8,649 nt of DNA from a bacterium. GTDB lineage: Bacteria > Bacillota_I > Bacilli_A > RFN20 > DUOF01. The notes beneath the pieces are model-generated. The model saw only the letters and a list, made by a program, of their open reading frames with translations, was not told the origin of the DNA and did not search any database. The translations under genes were made by a program, and so were the position numbers. Within the stretch, counting starts at the first letter, position 1, and each line of letters opens with the position of its first letter. This document shows positions 5,062 through 8,649 of this stretch, in pieces. The stretch spans positions 1 to 8,649 of the forward strand of contig DUOF01000133.1 of the NCBI GenBank assembly GCA_012839015.1. The letters are read 5' to 3'.

Positions 5062-6611
5062 GAAAGAGTGATGGTGTATCAGGTTTTCTCTCTATAAATG
5101 AAAGTATCTATGACTCATACGAAACAGGGCATGCTGGAACTGCGCTCTCTACTGCGATAGGTATGGCTATTGCTAGAGACTTGAAAAAAGAAAATAATGA
5201 GATAATCGCCCTAGTAGGAGACGCTTCTCTTGCTAATGGTTTATCGCTTGAAGCATTAAACCATTTAAGTGACTTAAATAATAAAGTAATTATCATTATT
5301 AATGATAATCAAATGTCTATCTCACAAAATTTTGGGGGAATCAATAAACTATTAAATGATATTAGATTATCTCATCTTTATTTAGAAGGTAAGAATATTT
5401 TAAAAGGTGAATCTAAAGTCAAGCGTTTTATTTATAAGAATCTTAAACTAGTTAAAGATTCTCTTAAAAGAAGTATAGATAAAGAAAACTGGTTAGAAAA
5501 CCTTGGTTTTAATTATATTGGTGTAGTCGACGGACATAACTTAGAAAAGTTAAAAGAGGCTCTAGAAATAGCAAAAAATAGCAAAGAATCAATCATAGTC
5601 CATGTCTCTACCATTAAGGGTAAGGGTTACAAAGATGCTGAAGAAGATAAACTAGGTGATTATCACGGTGTGGGTGCTAAAAGCACGAGTAAAGAAAAAG
5701 ATAAAGTCTCTTGGAGTGAAGTTGTTAGTGAGTCTTTACTTACTCTAGCAAGTAGTAATGATTCTTTATGTGTGATTACTCCAGCGATGGTTAATGGTTC
5801 TAAGTTAGCTAACTTTTTTAATAAATACCCTAAAAGAAGTTTTGATGTTGGTATTGCAGAAGAGCATGCTCTTACGCTTGCTAGTGGTCTAGCCTTAAAC
5901 GGATTATTACCTTTTGTTAGTATTTATTCAACCTTCTTACAAAGAGGATATGATATGTTAAGTCATGATTTAGCTAGGATGAATAGCAATGTAGTTATCG
6001 GTGTCGATAGGGCGGGAATAATCGGCCAAGACGGATCTTCTCATCAAGGTATATTTGATGTTGCACTAGCACTTACCCTTCCTAACTCTAGAATAGCTAT
6101 GCCACTTATTTATAGTGATATAAGTAAACTATTAATAAATGAATTTAATTATAGGGGGGTTAGTTTTATAAGGTATCCAAGAGAAAGGATAACTAGAGAT
6201 AATAAGACTTATAAAATAGAGGTAGCAAAAGCAAGAACCTTGAATAAAAAGAAAAATGCTATGAAGGCTATAATAGGTATCGGTCCATTAACTAACAAAC
6301 TAGCAGATAAAATAAAAGAATTAAATTTAGATATAGATGTATATGGTTTTATCTATATAAGACCTTTAGATGAAAAACTATTACTTAATATTGCAAAGCA
6401 ATACACAGAAATAATAATCTATGATCCTTATAGCATCAAAACAGGTCTCTACAGCGAAATATTAGATTTTTATAATTCTAATAATATAAAAATTAAATTG
6501 GAATTTATCGGTATTCCTTTAGAGTTCCTGCCTCATGGAGAAATAGATGAAATACTAGACAAATACAAATTAAGTATAGATGAAGTTATAAAAAGATTAA
6601 CTGGAGAATAA
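5046..6611 (+). CDS. dxs: dxs 3' fragment (rest of the enzyme, -1 frame)
   Basis: Open from 5046 (the codon before it is TAG at 5043-5045), with homology from the first codons (ILEKLRKSDGVSGF). The first ATG in this frame is 5163, well inside the ThDP domain and with no SD in front, so independent initiation would give a truncated, probably inactive protein. The C-terminal transketolase domain is somewhat divergent: where Bacillus has the EEAVLEGGFGSS block this protein has DPYSIKTGLYSE. The closing 'L-P-H-G-E-I-D-E-I-L' matches the family. Confidence 0.75.
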   Translation: MLEKLRKSDGVSGFLSINESIYDSYETGHAGTALSTAIGMAIARDLKKENNEIIALVGDASLANGLSLEALNHLSDLNNKVIIIINDNQMSISQNFGGINKLLNDIRLSHLYLEGKNILKGESKVKRFIYKNLKLVKDSLKRSIDKENWLENLGFNYIGVVDGHNLEKLKEALEIAKNSKESIIVHVSTIKGKGYKDAEEDKLGDYHGVGAKSTSKEKDKVSWSEVVSESLLTLASSNDSLCVITPAMVNGSKLANFFNKYPKRSFDVGIAEEHALTLASGLALNGLLPFVSIYSTFLQRGYDMLSHDLARMNSNVVIGVDRAGIIGQDGSSHQGIFDVALALTLPNSRIAMPLIYSDISKLLINEFNYRGVSFIRYPRERITRDNKTYKIEVAKARTLNKKKNAMKAIIGIGPLTNKLADKIKELNLDIDVYGFIYIRPLDEKLLLNIAKQYTEIIIYDPYSIKTGLYSEILDFYNSNNIKIKLEFIGIPLEFLPHGEIDEILDKYKLSIDEVIKRLTGE

Positions 6612-6645
6612 AAAGTTAATAAAACAAATGTTAACAACACTCATT

Positions 6646-6654
6646 TGTTATAAT
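6646..6654 (+). promoter_or_regulatory. Extended -10 promoter candidate upstream of recN
   Basis: TGT followed by a perfect TATAAT (6649-6654). There is no good -35 at 16-18 bp, but extended -10 sites can do without one. It overlaps the right arm of the first inverted repeat and would give a leader of about 70 nt. Confidence 0.35.
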
Positions 6655-6706
6655 AATTAAGGACAAATTTGATTTAATTTTAAAAGAAATTAAACCATAA
6701 ATAAGT

Positions 6707-6712
6707 TATAAT
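6707..6712 (+). promoter_or_regulatory. Second -10 candidate close to recN
   Basis: A perfect TATAAT 17 nt before the recN ATG. Its implied start near 6719 lies at the GAGGTG SD (6719-6724), matching the very short leaders of other genes in this window. No matching -35 hexamer is visible. Confidence 0.35.
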
Positions 6713-6729
6713 TGAATTGAGGTGTTTTA

Positions 6730-8364
6730 ATGCTTAAAGAGTTAACTATTAGAAACTTTGCTATTATCGAAGATATTAATATTGAGTTTGATAAAGGTAT
6801 GAGCGTCTTCTTAGGAGAGACAGGTGCTGGTAAATCAATTATTATTAATGCTTTTGCACTCCTAACTGGGGAGAGAGCCAGGTCTACCTATATAAGAAGT
6901 GGCGAGAGCAGAGCATTTGTAGAAGCGATTATAGAACTTGATGAAGCTCATGAAGAGTTAAGTGAATATAAGTTAGATGATAAAAGATTTATCTTTACTA
7001 GAATAATTTCAGAAGATTCTAATAATGTTTGCAGGATCAATGGTTTTAATGTACCTATTTCAGTTTTAAAAAATACTCTTGGTAAACTTGTTAACATTCA
7101 CTCTCAACATGATACTTATTATTTATTGGATGATAAATTCCATTTATCACTCCTAGATAAGTTTAATTTTGAAAGCATTAACTCGGTTAAAGATGACTAT
7201 CTAAGTAGTTACCATATATATCTTGATAAACTAAGCAAATTTAATAAATTAAGTAAACAAAGAGAAGATGAAGATATAGATTACTTGAAGTTCCAATTAA
7301 ACGAAATAGAAGAAATTAACCTAGAAGAAGACGAAATTGAAAACCTAGAACTAGAGCTAGATAGAATCAAGAAGTTTCATAAGATAACCTCTAGTGTTAA
7401 TTCTGTTTTAGAGATAATGAATGGTGAAAAAGGTGTCTTAGAACTCTTATATGATGCCAAAAGAGAACTTGGTAATATTAGTGAAGATCCTACATTTAGT
7501 GAGGATTATAATAATCTAGAATCACTTTATTCTACCTCTTACGATGTCTTTGAAAGGATTAATGATAACTTTAGTAATTTAGATATCGATGTTAATAAAA
7601 TGTCCTTTATAGAAGATAGACTCTTTAAGATTAATAAATTAAGAAGAAAGTTTGGCAGTTCTTATGAAGATATAGTAAGGACTAGGGATGAATTTATTGA
7701 AAAGATAGAATTTAGTGAGAATAAGGAAATAATGATTGCTAAACTACAAGAAGAATTAAAGCAGTTAGAAACAATTTGTAATAAAAAAGCTAATGAACTA
7801 ACGAATGTCAGGAAAGAAGTTGCTAAACAATTAAAGGTTAAGATTGAAAGAGAATTAAAAGATCTATATTTAGATAAAACTAATTTTGAAGTTGATTTTA
7901 AGGAAACTAACCTGAGTGAAGAAGGTAAGGATAAAATAGAGTTTATGTTATCTACTAACGTAGGTGAGAGTTTAAAACCACTTTCAAAAGTCGCTAGTGG
8001 TGGAGAATTCTCTAGAATTGCCCTAGGACTAAATACCATCTTTAATGAAATATATGGAATCAAACTATCTATTCTAGATGAAGTTGATAGTGGTGTCAGC
8101 GGTAAAGTTGCTACAAGTGTCGGTAAGAAGATAAAAGAATCATCTTCTAGTTATCAAGTAATTGTTATCTCGCATTTGCCTCAAGTTATATCTAGTGCAG
8201 ATCACTTCTATTTTGTTGGTAAACTAATCGAAGATAATAAAACGAAAACTTATGTTAAAATCCTAAACGAAAACGAAAAGATTCATGAAATAGCTAAAAT
8301 ACTAAGCGGTGATGATAACCCGTCTCAATTATTTCTAGAAAATGCTAAATCGTTGTTAAACTAA
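6730..8364 (+). CDS. recN: DNA repair protein RecN
   Basis: A 544-residue SMC-like ATPase, slightly shorter than the usual 555-575. The N-terminal 'L-x-x-L-x-I-x-N-F-A-I-I-E-D' start leads to Walker A GETGAGKS (29-36). HSQHDTYYLLD (about 124-134) and a long acidic coiled coil (about 160-370) follow. The C-terminal head has the ABC signature SGGEFSR (423-429), Walker B ILDEVDSGVSG (448-458) and the H-loop SHLPQV (481-486). All ATPase residues are intact. RecN acts early in double-strand-break repair, tethering DNA ends ahead of RecA. The start is the ATG with GAGGTG upstream. It follows the dxs operon as in Bacillota, but argR is missing between them. A strong terminator begins at its stop codon. 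Confidence 0.97.
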   Translation: MLKELTIRNFAIIEDINIEFDKGMSVFLGETGAGKSIIINAFALLTGERARSTYIRSGESRAFVEAIIELDEAHEELSEYKLDDKRFIFTRIISEDSNNVCRINGFNVPISVLKNTLGKLVNIHSQHDTYYLLDDKFHLSLLDKFNFESINSVKDDYLSSYHIYLDKLSKFNKLSKQREDEDIDYLKFQLNEIEEINLEEDEIENLELELDRIKKFHKITSSVNSVLEIMNGEKGVLELLYDAKRELGNISEDPTFSEDYNNLESLYSTSYDVFERINDNFSNLDIDVNKMSFIEDRLFKINKLRRKFGSSYEDIVRTRDEFIEKIEFSENKEIMIAKLQEELKQLETICNKKANELTNVRKEVAKQLKVKIERELKDLYLDKTNFEVDFKETNLSEEGKDKIEFMLSTNVGESLKPLSKVASGGEFSRIALGLNTIFNEIYGIKLSILDEVDSGVSGKVATSVGKKIKESSSSYQVIVISHLPQVISSADHFYFVGKLIEDNKTKTYVKILNENEKIHEIAKILSGDDNPSQLFLENAKSLLN

Positions 8365-8390
8365 AAAACTGTCTTCAAAAGACAGTTTTT
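8364..8390. terminator. Bidirectional intrinsic terminator between recN and the DUF378 gene
   Basis: A perfect 12-bp stem, AAAAACTGTCTT (8364-8375) and AAGACAGTTTTT (8379-8390), with a CAA loop. A-tract and T-tract are symmetrical, so it can end transcripts from both convergent genes. The recN stop codon overlaps its left end. Confidence 0.9.
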
Positions 8391-8413
8391 CAAAGACAGA
8401 TTTATAAAATATT

Positions 8414-8644
8414 TTACTTTACGCGCTCACGACGGTCAACGACTACCATTTCATCCAAATCTACGAAGAACAACATGATATTTATAAGCCCGGCAATTGC
8501 AATTAGTGTATAAATTGTTCGGGAAACAATTGTCATTACCCCAAATACCGCACCGACTAAGTCATAGTTGAATAAACCAACTAGTCCCCAGTTAATAGCA
8601 CCGATAATTGTAAGCACTAAAGCCGTTTTTTGAACAATATTCAT
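8414..8644 (-). CDS. DUF378 (YuzA-like) small membrane protein
   Basis: A 76-residue protein with two hydrophobic helices (about 5-32, including the INWGLVGLF motif, and 38-61) and a charged C-terminal tail (DLDEMVVVDRRERVK). 'A-I-N-W-G-L-V-G-L-F-N-Y-D-L-V-G-A-V-F-G' followed by 'S-R-x-I-Y-T-L-I-A-I-A-G' is the DUF378 hallmark; the length is normal for the family. Function unknown. It is the only minus-strand gene in the window and converges on recN, sharing the terminator. The start ATG (8644-8642) lies 5 nt from the window end, so its RBS and promoter cannot be seen. Confidence 0.9.
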   Translation of the reverse strand: MNIVQKTALVLTIIGAINWGLVGLFNYDLVGAVFGVMTIVSRTIYTLIAIAGLINIMLFFVDLDEMVVVDRRERVK

Positions 8645-8649
8645 AAAAA

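Larger units (their letters stand above)
4801..6611 (+). pseudogene. dxs: 1-deoxy-D-xylulose-5-phosphate synthase, split by a frameshift
   Basis: Together the two pieces would make about 603 residues, close to the usual 610-640. Dxs condenses pyruvate and glyceraldehyde-3-phosphate with thiamine diphosphate, the first step of the MEP isoprenoid pathway. Motifs before the break: GGHLSSNLG and DVGHQCYTHKLLTGR. After it: ETGHAGTALS, GDASLANG..N for the ThDP site (usual GDG; the Asp is kept), YHGVG, catalytic Glu at 5859-5861 in GIAEEHA, SSHQG (His at 6042-6044) and RYPRE. The frame ending at TAA 5059-5061 must give way to the -1 frame, which is open from 5046. Adding one base gives TGR-ILEK-LR; Bacillus and E. 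coli have six residues in that place, so a 7-nt deletion is also possible. The ATG at 4801 has AAGGAA (4788-4793) 7 nt upstream. A recent lesion, a sequencing error or programmed slippage would all fit. Confidence 0.85.
6612..6729. other. Non-coding gap between dxs and recN with two AT-rich inverted repeats
   Basis: 118 nt with no reading frame. It holds AACAAATG (6623-6630) / CATTTGTT (6642-6649) with an 11-nt loop, and TTTAATTT (6673-6680) / AAATTAAA (6687-6694) with a 6-nt loop. Neither is followed by a T-run, so no clear terminator closes the dxs operon. In Bacillus-type clusters tlyA and argR lie at this spot. Confidence 0.5.

Noticed and set aside
5108..5296. Minus-strand open frame opposite dxs.
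   Set aside because: Lies over the conserved ThDP-domain coding sequence; no SD or family resemblance.
7662..8063. 133-codon minus-strand open frame opposite recN.
   Set aside because: Mirror of the acidic coiled coil and ABC signature of RecN; low-complexity Ser/Leu composition and no SD.
1..8649. tRNA/rRNA genes, insertion sequences, CRISPR arrays or attachment sites.
   Set aside because: Gaps between genes are all under 160 nt and contain only promoters, terminators and short inverted repeats; no transposase-like frame or repeated spacer pattern was seen.

Overview
The window is low-GC DNA (roughly one third G+C by eye) from a bacterium of the Bacillota/Mollicutes-related side of the tree. 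Three things support this: the sporadically AT-rich, strongly SD-led genes; the nusB-xseA-xseB-dxs-recN gene order, which is a trimmed form of the classic Bacillota cluster; and families such as YwaF/TIGR02206 and DUF378. TGA is a stop codon: it ends the hemW fragment, no other reading frame has an internal TGA, and TGG is used for Trp. This argues against the Mycoplasma/Spiroplasma code but leaves Acholeplasma/Izemoplasma-like, Erysipelotrichia-like or other low-GC lineages open. I cannot name the genus.

Layout, left to right. Positions 1-339: C-terminal end of hemW, cut by the window edge. Positions 404-1767: two membrane-protein genes, a YwaF/TMEM164-like protein and an RDD protein, each with its own probable promoter and strong RBS. 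Positions 1768-2175: rpsO as a self-contained unit with promoter, a leader of about 76 nt, gene and intrinsic terminator. Positions 2182-2811: a two-TM bacterial PH-domain protein behind a promoter that carries a 20-bp palindrome, closed by a terminator. Positions 2873-6611: a tight operon nusB-xseA-xseB-dxs with overlapping or 1-nt junctions. Positions 6612-6729: a non-coding gap with two AT-rich inverted repeats and -10-like sites. Positions 6730-8364: recN. Positions 8364-8390: a symmetrical terminator serving recN and the convergent DUF378 gene (8414-8644, minus strand).

Functionally the block mixes transcription antitermination (NusB), DNA repair (ExoVII, RecN), isoprenoid precursor synthesis (Dxs), heme handling (HemW), translation (S15) and three envelope proteins of uncertain role. 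Compared with Bacillus-type clusters, folD, ispA, tlyA and argR are absent between nusB and recN.

The most notable point is a frameshift in dxs near 5046-5061. All family motifs are intact on both sides, but they lie in two frames. Other points are the palindrome over the -35 of the PH-domain gene, the exceptionally long rpsO leader in a window where the other leaders are predicted to be 11-20 nt, and a surplus of CTAG. Otherwise this is a housekeeping region; I see no mobile element, CRISPR array, RNA gene or new multi-gene system.
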